Shown: positions 5,972-12,578, numbered from the stretch's first letter. The stretch is 14,155 nucleotides of DNA from Thermoproteota archaeon (GCA_003661365.1 QMVZ01000027.1:1-14155); one strand, 5' to 3'. Translations and numbers: made by a program. Notes: generated by a model from the letters alone, not told the origin.

Positions 5972-6937
5972 TTACAGGTAAACCCAGTTCCTTCCCAAAG
6001 GAGCAGCTTTTACACTTAATTTCATCTTCAAATAAGACGTAAAATCATATGAAAAACCGAAAACTGTGTAGACTTCCTTAGCTCTGGATCTCTTGACGAT
6101 CTCCAACAAACCATCGAAGTCGGCATGAGAGCTAAGTGGAAAAGCTCTGTGAACCCTCTTGGGCTTCAAGATCAATGCCCAACCAGTTGCTATGGCTAAC
6201 TTTCCCTCTAGCGGGACGCCGGAGCAAGGACCCTTTATAACAGCAACTTTTGGATCTTGGACCTCTTGTAATTTCTCGTACTTCAGTTTAAAGGCTGGTT
6301 GACACGCAGCACTCATCCTAGCTACATCTTCTGTAACTAAAACCCTGAGATTCGTTGTTTTATTGAGGAGAGCTATGACTTCTTGGGCCTTTCCCAAAGG
6401 GTAAACTGAGAAAACTGGTATTGAGCCCTCCGAAACAACCGAAAGGACCCACTCAACTATCTTCGCCCTGACAAGATCCTGGTCAGGGAATCGGAACTTT
6501 GGATTGCCGTAAGTTGACTCTATTATCAAAACATCAGCTTCTGGGACATCAGCGGGACCTTCAACAGCTAAACCTCCTCTTGGATTCACGTCTCCAGTGT
6601 ATAAGACCCTAAGATCCCCCTTCTCAAGCAAGAACATGGCAGAGCCAGGCACATGGCCTGCAATGAAGGGAGTCACCCTAAGATTCCCAACTTCTAACTC
6701 TTTTCCGAAGCTTGAGATTGTTAAAAGCTCCTCTGGTGCCCTAAAGACGGATTTCAACGCATTTCCTGTAATTGGGGTGGTTATAAGCTCTGACTTCGGT
6801 TTTCTAACGTCTCTGGGGACGTGATCTGAATGAGCGTGGGTTATTAGGGCTGGTACTCCCTGAAGAGTCCTTTTTGGATCCATGATAAGGCTAGATCCAT
6901 CCGAGACCTCTATTCCGTTGTTCCATCTAAGTTTCAT
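5972..6937 (-). CDS. MBL-fold (beta-CASP-like) RNA/DNA-processing exonuclease family protein
   Basis: About 321 residues of metallo-beta-lactamase fold, related to the COG1236/DNA-ligase-associated exonuclease group. Numbered from ATG 6937: HAHSDH (34-39), His95, Asp116 (YTGD) form the zinc site; ESTYGN (140-145) is beta-CASP motif A; VYPLGKAQEV marks the start of the CASP region; and SSHAD (269-273) is motif B. At motif C, where RNA-acting members have His and DNA-acting ones often Val, this protein has Phe293 (TVFGF). The expected role is metal-dependent nuclease in RNA processing or DNA repair. The start is placed at ATG 6937 because the TATA box centred at 6966 would start transcription near 6940; ATG 6949 (MTTS, four more residues) is the alternative. 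It diverges from the Sec61-beta operon. Confidence 0.88.
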   Translation of the reverse strand: MKLRWNNGIEVSDGSSLIMDPKRTLQGVPALITHAHSDHVPRDVRKPKSELITTPITGNALKSVFRAPEELLTISSFGKELEVGNLRVTPFIAGHVPGSAMFLLEKGDLRVLYTGDVNPRGGLAVEGPADVPEADVLIIESTYGNPKFRFPDQDLVRAKIVEWVLSVVSEGSIPVFSVYPLGKAQEVIALLNKTTNLRVLVTEDVARMSAACQPAFKLKYEKLQEVQDPKVAVIKGPCSGVPLEGKLAIATGWALILKPKRVHRAFPLSSHADFDGLLEIVKRSRAKEVYTVFGFSYDFTSYLKMKLSVKAAPLGRNWVYL

Positions 6938-6960
6938 GCTTGTGGTCATCCATATCTCAA

Positions 6961-6970
6961 TCTTTTTATT
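6961..6970. promoter_or_regulatory. AT tract serving as shared divergent promoter
   Basis: The only AT-rich element in the short divergent gap. Read plus it is TCTTTTTATT, about 26 bp before ATG 6991 and 38 before ATG 7003; read minus it is AATAAAAAGA, about 26 bp before 6940 and 29 before ATG 6937. One TATA-like tract therefore appears to be used in both directions. Confidence 0.5.
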
Positions 6971-7002
6971 CCTTCTGTTCCAGCACCAGCATGGGGAACG
7001 TC

Positions 7003-7170
7003 ATGAGCAAGAGGAAGAGAAGAAGGGAATTTATGCCAATGTCCACAGCTGGTATCCTAACCTTTAGCCAGGAGAGTTCTGAAGGACTTATAGTGCCAAA
7101 GTGGTTTCCAGTAGCCCTAGCTGCATCCCTCGCCGTAGCAGTACTGGTACTTCATCTTGTTATGGCTTGA
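7003..7170 (+). CDS. secG: preprotein translocase subunit Sec61-beta (archaeal SecG)
   Basis: A 55-residue tail-anchored protein with the archaeal Sec61-beta plan: a basic start (MSKRKRRREFMPMSTAGIL), a short polar linker, and one C-terminal membrane helix (about 34-54) after VPKWFP. It is the small accessory subunit of the SecYE protein-conducting channel in the cell membrane. ATG 7003 is used because homologues begin at this basic motif and GGGGA lies 7 nt upstream. An in-frame ATG at 6991 (MGNV-) would be a leaderless start about 26 bp from the shared TATA tract and cannot be excluded. First gene of a five-gene run; the MazG-like gene begins 9 bp after its stop, with the ribosome binding site overlapping the stop codon. 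Confidence 0.9.
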   Translation: MSKRKRRREFMPMSTAGILTFSQESSEGLIVPKWFPVALAASLAVAVLVLHLVMA

Positions 7171-7179
7171 GGTGAGCCC

Positions 7180-7476
7180 TTGCTTATATCGGAAGCAGAG
7201 AAAATAATCAAGGATACTTACGAAAGGCGAGATAGAAGTAGAGGCGTCCCCTTAACCTTTCTCCACTTTGTTGAGGAGGTAGGAGAGCTTGCAAGATCCT
7301 TAAGAAGCAAGAACAAAGACGACATTGGCAGGGAGCTGGCAGACGTCTTTGCCTGGCTTCTAAGTGTCTCCTATCTCCTTGAAATAGATCTGGAAGCGGA
7401 ATTCGTCAGATATTACGGGAAAGGCTGCCCAAAGTGCGGAAGTACTCCATGCAAATGTCCTCCTTTGGAGGGATAA
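7180..7476 (+). CDS. MazG-like nucleotide pyrophosphohydrolase with C-terminal zinc motif
   Basis: A 98-residue single-domain MazG-type all-alpha NTP pyrophosphohydrolase. The metal-binding pattern is EE-xx-E (E32, E33, E36 in FVEEVGELARS) followed by E52-xx-D55 (RELADV), which binds Mg2+ for hydrolysis of (d)NTPs to monophosphates, probably clearing damaged or excess nucleotides. The C-terminus adds a small cysteine cluster, CPKC (83-86) and CKC (91-93), a likely zinc knuckle. The start is TTG at 7180, with GAGGTGA (7169-7175) overlapping the Sec61-beta stop codon 4 nt upstream. Downstream, the phosphoribosyltransferase gene starts 6 bp after the stop. The neighbours suggest co-expression with nucleotide salvage and tRNA charging; the substrate is not known. 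Confidence 0.88.
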   Translation: MLISEAEKIIKDTYERRDRSRGVPLTFLHFVEEVGELARSLRSKNKDDIGRELADVFAWLLSVSYLLEIDLEAEFVRYYGKGCPKCGSTPCKCPPLEG

Positions 7477-7482
7477 GTCAGC

Positions 7483-8049
7483 ATGCGATTTCTCAAATTT
7501 TCACTTAACGAAACTCTCCCGACAGCCATAAAGTTGGCATCAATGGTTAAGGAAAGCAACTTCTCTCCAGACATTATAGTGGCGATCAGCAGGGGAGGAC
7601 TAATCTTAGGAAGGCTGTTAAGCGACCTTCTCAATGTTTCTGACCTAAGAACCATCAGGATTAGGAGATACAAGGGAGTGGGAGAAACAGAGGAACTGAG
7701 GATAGATATACCTGTGCTTGGAAGGCTTGACGGAAAAAACGTTCTAATCGTCGATGACGTGGCAGATATGGGAGATACTTTGCAAGCCGCCATTGAACAC
7801 GTAAAGCAACAAGGAGCAAAGGAAGTTAAGAGTCTAACGATTCACTACAAACCTTGGTCCAAGGTAACGCCAGACTTTTTTATCCAAAAGACTGAAAGCT
7901 GGGTAGTGTACTGGTGGGAGTATGCCGAAACTGCAAGGTCACTTTACACCAAGCTATCTGGGGAAACTGACAAGGAAATGTTGCTTCGAAAGCTTGAAAA
8001 GGAAGCTGGCGTACCAAAGAAGGTGATAAGATGGCTGGGACTAGAGTGA
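7483..8049 (+). CDS. phosphoribosyltransferase (COG2236-like, purine PRTase type)
   Basis: A 188-residue type I phosphoribosyltransferase. The PRPP-binding loop is LIVDDVADMGDT (88-99), preceded by the pyrophosphate-loop segment AISRGGL (34-40). The segment YWWEYAET (143-150) and the basic C-terminal region resemble the archaeal COG2236 predicted purine phosphoribosyltransferases (Hpt/Gpt-like). It would join a free purine base to PRPP to form a nucleotide; whether the base is hypoxanthine, guanine, xanthine or another is not decided by these motifs. GGAGGG (7467-7472) lies 10 nt before ATG 7483, at the end of the MazG-like gene. Its 3' end overlaps the GlyRS gene by 19 bp if GlyRS starts at ATG 8031. 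Confidence 0.9.
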   Translation: MRFLKFSLNETLPTAIKLASMVKESNFSPDIIVAISRGGLILGRLLSDLLNVSDLRTIRIRRYKGVGETEELRIDIPVLGRLDGKNVLIVDDVADMGDTLQAAIEHVKQQGAKEVKSLTIHYKPWSKVTPDFFIQKTESWVVYWWEYAETARSLYTKLSGETDKEMLLRKLEKEAGVPKKVIRWLGLE

Positions 8050-9575
8050 GTACCCACGAAGTCTTTCAGAACGTCATGGAGATAGCTCAGAGAAGAGGGT
8101 TCTTTTGGCCAGCTGCTAGAGACTTATACTCCGAAGCACCAGCAGGATTCTGGATCTACGGACCTCTTGGAATTAAAATCAAGAATAAAATCGTCGAAGC
8201 TTGGAGAAACTGGATCCTAAAACCAGAGGGAGCATATGAGATAGAGACACCCTCTCTTCTTCCCCTAACGATATTTAGAGCCTCAGGTCACTTGGAACAC
8301 TTCTTTGACAAGCTGGTTGAGTGCAATCAGTGCCATACAAGGTGGAGAGCAGATGAATTGCTGGAAGACAAGCTTAACTTGAGGGGACTTGAGGCAGTCT
8401 CAGAACAAGAACTGAAGAGGTTGCTAATCGAACACGAGGTAAGATGCCCTAGGTGCGGAGCCTTCAACTGGTCCGACGTTAAGAGGTTCAACTTGATGTT
8501 CCTTACCGCGGCGGGAGCAGAGACAGAAGAGCCGAACATGGGCCTTAGACCTGAAACAACCCAAGGAAGTGCGGTCGAGTTCAGGAGATGTTACATGGTG
8601 ATGCGTGGAAAGCTGCCCTTCCTAATAGCTCAGCTAGGCCACGTGTTCAGAAACGAGATAAGCCCAAGAAGAGGTCTAATAAGGATGAGGGAATTTCAGC
8701 AACTGGAAGTACACGTCTTCTTCGATCCAGAGGACATGTCCCCATACAACAAGAAACTCGAACCCTATCTAGACTACAAGCTTAGGTTCCTGAAGTTAGA
8801 TGATGCTAATACAGGGAAGATAAGGGAGATACCTGCAAGGGAAGCACTTGAAAGCGGGTACACGATAAACGAGCTCATCACATATTGGTTAGTTTTGTAT
8901 CAGAGGTTCTTCAACGAGATACTTGGGTTCCCCTTGAATAGACTTAGATACAGGGAACTTGGACCCGATGAGAGGGCACATTATGCTTCAGCTCACTGGG
9001 ATCTAGAAGTTTATTCTGAAGAAATAGGTTGGGTAGAATTGGTAAACAATGCTTACAGAACTGACTACGATCTGAAAGGGCATTCCAGGGAAAGTGGCGT
9101 TGATCTGGCAGTTCAAACGGATGGAAAGAAGGTTCTTCCCCACTTATACGAGCCGTCGATTGGTCTGGATAGGACTATCTTCTTTGAACTTCTCCTTTCG
9201 TACCGTAAGGATGAGAGGGTTTGGATGCAACTCCCTAGAAATGTAGCGCCCTTTGATGCAGCCGTCTTCCCCCTTTTGTCTAAGGAGGAGCTCATAAACA
9301 AGGCCAAAGAAGTAGAAAGGATCCTATCGAGAGATTTTGATGTTTTCTACGATGATAAAGGATCCATAGGAAGAAGATACAGGAGAATGGATGAGATAGG
9401 AACTCCCGCATGCATTACAATAGACTATCAAACATTAGAAGATGAAACTGTGACGTTAAGGGACAGAGATTCGATGCTACAGGTGAGGGTTGAGATAGAA
9501 AAGCTCCCTAAGATCTTATCAGAGTTCCTCTCAGGAGCAAAGCTAGAGGGGCTTGGAGAGCCCATAAATCAGTGA
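8031..9575 (+). CDS. glyS: glycyl-tRNA synthetase (archaeal, class II alpha2 type)
   Basis: A 514-residue class II synthetase charging tRNA-Gly. It has the GFFWP entry (23-27), a zinc-binding insertion with CxxC pairs at 98-101 (CNQC) and 139-142 (CPRC), RPETTQG (173-179), motif 2 around FRNEISPRRG (206-215) to FQQLE, motif 3 with GLDR (378-381), and a C-terminal anticodon-binding domain starting near 402 (PRNVAPFDAAVFPL). It is somewhat shorter than many archaeal GlyRS proteins (about 570 residues by memory), with all catalytic motifs present. The start at ATG 8031 has GGTGA a few bases upstream and overlaps the PRT gene by 19 bp; GTG 8046 (overlap of 4 bp, MSTHEVF-) is an alternative. The DHH gene follows after 18 bp. 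Confidence 0.97.
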   Translation: MAGTRVSTHEVFQNVMEIAQRRGFFWPAARDLYSEAPAGFWIYGPLGIKIKNKIVEAWRNWILKPEGAYEIETPSLLPLTIFRASGHLEHFFDKLVECNQCHTRWRADELLEDKLNLRGLEAVSEQELKRLLIEHEVRCPRCGAFNWSDVKRFNLMFLTAAGAETEEPNMGLRPETTQGSAVEFRRCYMVMRGKLPFLIAQLGHVFRNEISPRRGLIRMREFQQLEVHVFFDPEDMSPYNKKLEPYLDYKLRFLKLDDANTGKIREIPAREALESGYTINELITYWLVLYQRFFNEILGFPLNRLRYRELGPDERAHYASAHWDLEVYSEEIGWVELVNNAYRTDYDLKGHSRESGVDLAVQTDGKKVLPHLYEPSIGLDRTIFFELLLSYRKDERVWMQLPRNVAPFDAAVFPLLSKEELINKAKEVERILSRDFDVFYDDKGSIGRRYRRMDEIGTPACITIDYQTLEDETVTLRDRDSMLQVRVEIEKLPKILSEFLSGAKLEGLGEPINQ

Positions 9576-9593
9576 TTTTGGCAGGGAAATACG

Positions 9594-10532
9594 ATGAAAA
9601 ACATAATTATCACTCATAAGGACGTAGACGGGATTGCCAGCGGAGCCATAGTCTTAAGGACAATTGGAGATGCGAGGATCAGGTTTGCAAGCCCAAGATC
9701 TATAGCAAATGTGCTTTCCCGCATTCCTGAGGGAAATGGCGAGATTTACATATTAGACATAGCCGTAAACTCCTCTACCCTTCATGAAATCGCAAAGGAG
9801 CTATGTAGACTCAAGGAAGGTGGTAGAAGAATAATATGGGTTGATCACCACCCTTGGCCGAAGGAAGCCATTGAGCTCCTTAGTAAGTACGTGGATAAAC
9901 TGATCGTCAAACCAAGCCCAAGCGCAGCTAGTCTAGTTAAGGAGATCTTTGCAGAAGATGACCTAGTTTGCGAGATGATAGCTCAGATAGGAGATGATGC
10001 TGACACAGGCAGGTACGAAATGGAGCTGTCAAACGAGTACTATTGGGCTGGTAGGGATCCTGGAAGACGCGTTTACCTTCTTAAGACTTTGGCTGAGGGC
10101 AACTTTGAGGACGAAAAGGTCAAGAGATGGGCTGAAGAACAAAGGGAGAAGGATCGAAAGCTTTTGGATAAGATGATAAGCGAGGCTATTGAGATAAGGT
10201 TCACGAAATCTGGGAAGAAGTACGCTCTCATAGACCTGAGGCCGAAGGGAGGACCGGGCACAGCGATTGCAAGAGAACTTGCAAAAAGGGAAGGGATAGA
10301 CTTTTCCCTCGTTCTCTACTCATGCGACGGTGGCTTTGGCTTGTACAGGGGTAAAGGAGATGTGAGGTTGAAGGAGATATGCGAGTCCTACAAGGGAGGA
10401 GGGCACGAGTACGCTTGTGGAGGAAGGCTTAGGTTTAACTTCATTGAAAGGATCCTTTGTTCCATCTTCGGAAGGAGATACAGGCCCAGGAAAGTGAAGG
10501 ATCTGATAAGAAAGGTAGAAGAAAAGGTCTAA
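9594..10532 (+). CDS. DHH/DHHA1 family phosphoesterase
   Basis: A 312-residue DHH-superfamily phosphoesterase related to RecJ and NrnA. Motifs are HKDVDG (8-13), LDIA with Asp55 (54-57), DHH (84-86), GDDAD (133-137) and, in the C-terminal DHHA1 substrate-binding domain, YKGGGHEYACGG (267-278). These residues bind two Mn2+/Mg2+ ions and a phosphate chain end. The enzyme should cleave short oligonucleotides, cyclic dinucleotides or single-stranded nucleic acid from an end; which of these is not clear. The tail (285-312) is strongly basic, possibly for nucleic acid contact. AGGGA lies 7 nt before ATG 9594. It is the last gene of the Sec61-beta to DHH operon and converges with the metallophosphoesterase gene 11 bp away. 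Confidence 0.9.
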   Translation: MKNIIITHKDVDGIASGAIVLRTIGDARIRFASPRSIANVLSRIPEGNGEIYILDIAVNSSTLHEIAKELCRLKEGGRRIIWVDHHPWPKEAIELLSKYVDKLIVKPSPSAASLVKEIFAEDDLVCEMIAQIGDDADTGRYEMELSNEYYWAGRDPGRRVYLLKTLAEGNFEDEKVKRWAEEQREKDRKLLDKMISEAIEIRFTKSGKKYALIDLRPKGGPGTAIARELAKREGIDFSLVLYSCDGGFGLYRGKGDVRLKEICESYKGGGHEYACGGRLRFNFIERILCSIFGRRYRPRKVKDLIRKVEEKV

Positions 10533-10543
10533 TATAATGTACC

Positions 10544-11326
10544 TCAAAAGTACTGCTCAAGATCAGCCCTCTTTGCAAGTTTAACAAGGACTATCTCCCT
10601 CCAGAGCGGGAAGGAGACGTTCAATATCTCGATGTTCCACAGGACCGCTTTCTTATTTCCGTTGTGGGCATGTGCATGAATCACTAGATCTGGTCTCGTG
10701 ACCTCAATCACCTTCTCATAACCTCTATGCCCAAGTTGTGGCCATATACTCCTGTACTCCCCATACAAGGTTTTGAAGGTGGGTGCGTAGTGCATGAGCA
10801 GAATCCTCAGGTCTGTATCGAGTTCCCTTAACAGTCTTTCCACCTTTCCTATCCTTGCCTCGTAAACTTCCTTTATACCGGGGATGTTCCTCTCTTGCCA
10901 GGTTGTGGGTTGCTCCAAACTGCCCTTAGTACCCACGATTCCTAGGCTTAACCCTTTGATCTCAAGCTTAACTGACTCGTCGTCCAAAAAGATTATGACG
11001 TCACCAAGTTCCTCTCTGAGCTTATCATGGATCTCCTCATACTCCTCATTTCCGAATACGGCGACTATCCTGTGGGTTTCAAGCTGAGAAATGGCTTCGA
11101 TTGTCGGGGAATACCACTTCACATTTCCCTTATTGATAAGATCTCCAGCCAACAAGACAACATCTGGTCTAACTTTTACCCGCTTTATCGCTTCTTTTAG
11201 GGCTTCGAGGTGCTTAGGCGAGTGAATATCTGCAGTCGAAGCTATGGTAAGGCTCTTACTTGAAGATATATCCTTCAACTTCCTGACTAGGAATGTCGGT
11301 ATAAGAAAACTTAAAAGGGGATTCAT
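10544..11326 (-). CDS. calcineurin-like metallophosphoesterase
   Basis: A 260-residue metallophosphoesterase. The metal ligands read D33-I-H35 (TADIHS), GD (61-62), GNEE (92-95), His179 (LLMHYAP) and HAHAHNG (217-223). In the third motif the usual His of GNH(D/E) is Glu, so the catalytic general-acid His is missing while the Asn ligand is kept. The short hydrophobic N-terminus (LLSFLIPTFLV) may be a membrane-associated segment. The substrate cannot be read from the motifs; relatives hydrolyse phosphodiesters of nucleic acids, cyclic nucleotides or phosphoproteins. ATG 11326 lies 25 bp from the divergent LysW-like gene, and the gap holds a perfect 17-bp palindrome. No strong ribosome binding site is seen. 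It converges with the DHH gene. Confidence 0.88.
   Translation of the reverse strand: MNPLLSFLIPTFLVRKLKDISSSKSLTIASTADIHSPKHLEALKEAIKRVKVRPDVVLLAGDLINKGNVKWYSPTIEAISQLETHRIVAVFGNEEYEEIHDKLREELGDVIIFLDDESVKLEIKGLSLGIVGTKGSLEQPTTWQERNIPGIKEVYEARIGKVERLLRELDTDLRILLMHYAPTFKTLYGEYRSIWPQLGHRGYEKVIEVTRPDLVIHAHAHNGNKKAVLWNIEILNVSFPLWREIVLVKLAKRADLEQYF
11309..11317 (+). promoter_or_regulatory. TATA box of the LysW-like gene, inside the divergent metallophosphoesterase gene
   Basis: ACTTAAAAG, centred about 39 bp before the TTG at 11352, predicts transcription start near 11339, leaving a leader of roughly 13 nt. The element lies within the first codons of the metallophosphoesterase gene on the other strand. 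Confidence 0.5.
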
Positions 11327-11333
11327 GCCCTCT

Positions 11334-11350
11334 GCTCATCATTGATGAGC
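11334..11350. repeat. perfect 17-bp palindrome between divergent genes (candidate operator)
   Basis: GCTCATCA-T-TGATGAGC: 8-bp arms around one base, filling most of the 25-bp gap between the metallophosphoesterase and LysW-like genes. It covers the predicted start site of the LysW-like transcript, so a bound dimeric regulator could block it; an mRNA hairpin is an alternative reading. Confidence 0.6.
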
Positions 11351-11351
11351 C

Positions 11352-11567
11352 TTGCCCAACATAGTCTGTCCATCCTGCAATGAGTTAATCTATATGGAAG
11401 AGGATGATTATGACGGGGAGATGACCTGCCCAGAGTGCGGCGCACTCCTCTACGTCGTAATAACAGGGCATCTTGTTGAAAGAGTGGAGTTGTTGGGCGA
11501 GGGATTTGAAGGAGAAGAATGGGAAGAAGACTTAGAAACTTGGACGGAAAAAGAAGAGGAGTGGTGA
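11352..11567 (+). CDS. LysW-like small zinc-ribbon protein with acidic tail
   Basis: A 71-residue protein: a zinc ribbon with CPSC (6-9) and CPEC (26-29), spacing and sequence close to LysW/ArgW amino-group carrier proteins (CxxC-x16-CxxC, GALLYVV), followed by a 26-residue tail rich in Glu and Trp ending EKEEEW. True LysW carries lysine or arginine precursors on a C-terminal Glu in an EDWGE-like ending. This tail is longer and ends in Trp, and no lysine/arginine biosynthesis genes are nearby, so carrier function is doubtful. A stand-alone zinc ribbon acting as a protein- or nucleic-acid-binding factor is an alternative. The start is TTG 11352, the only start that includes the first CxxC. Palindromes flank the gene on both sides. 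Confidence 0.82.
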   Translation: MPNIVCPSCNELIYMEEDDYDGEMTCPECGALLYVVITGHLVERVELLGEGFEGEEWEEDLETWTEKEEEW

Positions 11568-11582
11568 GAGCTTAAGCTCTCA
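11565..11582. terminator. bidirectional hairpin terminator containing both stop codons
   Basis: A perfect 18-bp palindrome, TGAGAGCTTAAGCTCTCA, forms a 7-bp stem with a TTAA loop on either strand. Its first three bases are the stop of the LysW-like gene and its last three the stop of porB on the other strand. T-rich sequence follows in both directions (plus: GTTCTTT; minus: CTTCTTTTTCC), so it can end both converging transcripts. Confidence 0.65.
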
Positions 11583-12566
11583 AACGTTCTTTGCTCTCTT
11601 CAAGATAATTTCCCAGTTTTCGTCAACGAGTTCCTGGAATTTCTCAACCATCCACTTGTTCTCTGGAAGCATCATGTGCCTGAACCTTCCTTGAAGCTTT
11701 AGGTACTCTTCAACGGGCTTTTTCCTATCTGGGTTCTTTGCAATGGTGAGGCTAGGTCCTGTTAAGTACCATTCTGAGTTTATCACCTCATATAGCGGGA
11801 AGAAGCAGGTTTCGACAGCTAGCTTGGAAAGCTTGATGGTGTCCTTAGTATCCGTCCTCCATCCCCTTGGACAGACTCCATAGGCGTGAATAAATGCTGG
11901 ACCCTCCGTTTCAAAGCCCTTGCGGAACTTCTTAAGGGCATCTACCCAATAAGCTGGAGAAACTGTGGCTGCGTAGGGAATCCTGTGTGCCACAACTATG
12001 TCAACAATGGGCTTCTTCGTCAGGGGCTTCCCCTTTATCTTCTTCCCTACAGGCGTTGTGGTCGTCCATGCTCCAAAGGGAGTGCCACCGCTCCTCTGAA
12101 TGCCTGTGTTCATGTAGGCCTCGTTGTCATATAAGACGTACATGAAGTTGTGCCACCTCTCCAAAGCTCCAGAAAGAGCTTGGAGACCTATGTCATAGGT
12201 ACCACCGTCTCCAGCCAGGGCTACGACATCGTAATCAACGCTAATATCCTTATCTCCTGAAAACCTGCCAGCTCTCTGCAGCTTGTTCCTGCCTGCATCA
12301 ATTCCCGCAGCTACTGCAGCAGCGTTCTCAAATGCAACATGTATCCAAGGTGTTCTCCAAGCGGTGTACGGGAATATGGTCGTCACTACTTCCATGCATC
12401 CCGTTGCATTTGCGATCACAATTGGCTTTCTTCTGGCCATCATGATCTGTCTCAAAATGATGGCGCAGCCGCAACCCGCGCAGGCCCTATGACCTTGTAG
12501 GATTCCGGGATCTTCCTTCATGAACTTCGGAAGCTGTTTAATGTTAGGAACAAATCCCTTCGCCAT
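11580..12566 (-). CDS. porB: pyruvate:ferredoxin oxidoreductase (2-oxoacid oxidoreductase) beta subunit
   Basis: The thiamine-diphosphate-binding subunit of an archaeal four-subunit POR, which oxidises pyruvate with CoA to acetyl-CoA and CO2 and reduces ferredoxin. From ATG 12566 it is 328 residues: CAGC (29-32), Cys57 (ATGC) and Cys232 (GVCPRG) are the expected ligands of the catalytic [4Fe-4S] cluster, and GDGGTYDIGL (119-128) to NEAYMNTG is the TPP/Mg2+ motif. The start is placed at ATG 12566, because GAGGTGA (12578-12572) sits exactly 5 nt upstream; GTG 12575, overlapping the porA stop by 4 bp, would add three residues but leaves that site inside the gene. Last gene of the operon, ending in a shared palindromic terminator. 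A related specificity (VOR-type) cannot be wholly excluded. Confidence 0.93.
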   Translation of the reverse strand: MAKGFVPNIKQLPKFMKEDPGILQGHRACAGCGCAIILRQIMMARRKPIVIANATGCMEVVTTIFPYTAWRTPWIHVAFENAAAVAAGIDAGRNKLQRAGRFSGDKDISVDYDVVALAGDGGTYDIGLQALSGALERWHNFMYVLYDNEAYMNTGIQRSGGTPFGAWTTTTPVGKKIKGKPLTKKPIVDIVVAHRIPYAATVSPAYWVDALKKFRKGFETEGPAFIHAYGVCPRGWRTDTKDTIKLSKLAVETCFFPLYEVINSEWYLTGPSLTIAKNPDRKKPVEEYLKLQGRFRHMMLPENKWMVEKFQELVDENWEIILKRAKNV

Positions 12567-12571
12567 TTGCT

Positions 12572-12578
12572 TCACCTC
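12572..12578 (-). promoter_or_regulatory. ribosome binding site deciding the porB start
   Basis: GAGGTGA on the minus strand, overlapping the porA stop codon and 5 nt before ATG 12566. It favours 12566 over the upstream GTG 12575. Confidence 0.65.

Noticed and set aside
7413..7793. 126-codon open frame on the minus strand
   Set aside because: Antisense to the MazG-like and PRTase genes, which have intact catalytic motifs.
11352..11567. Calling the zinc ribbon a true lysW
   Set aside because: The C-terminal EDWGE-type ending needed for carrier function is absent and no lysine/arginine genes are adjacent, so no gene symbol was given.
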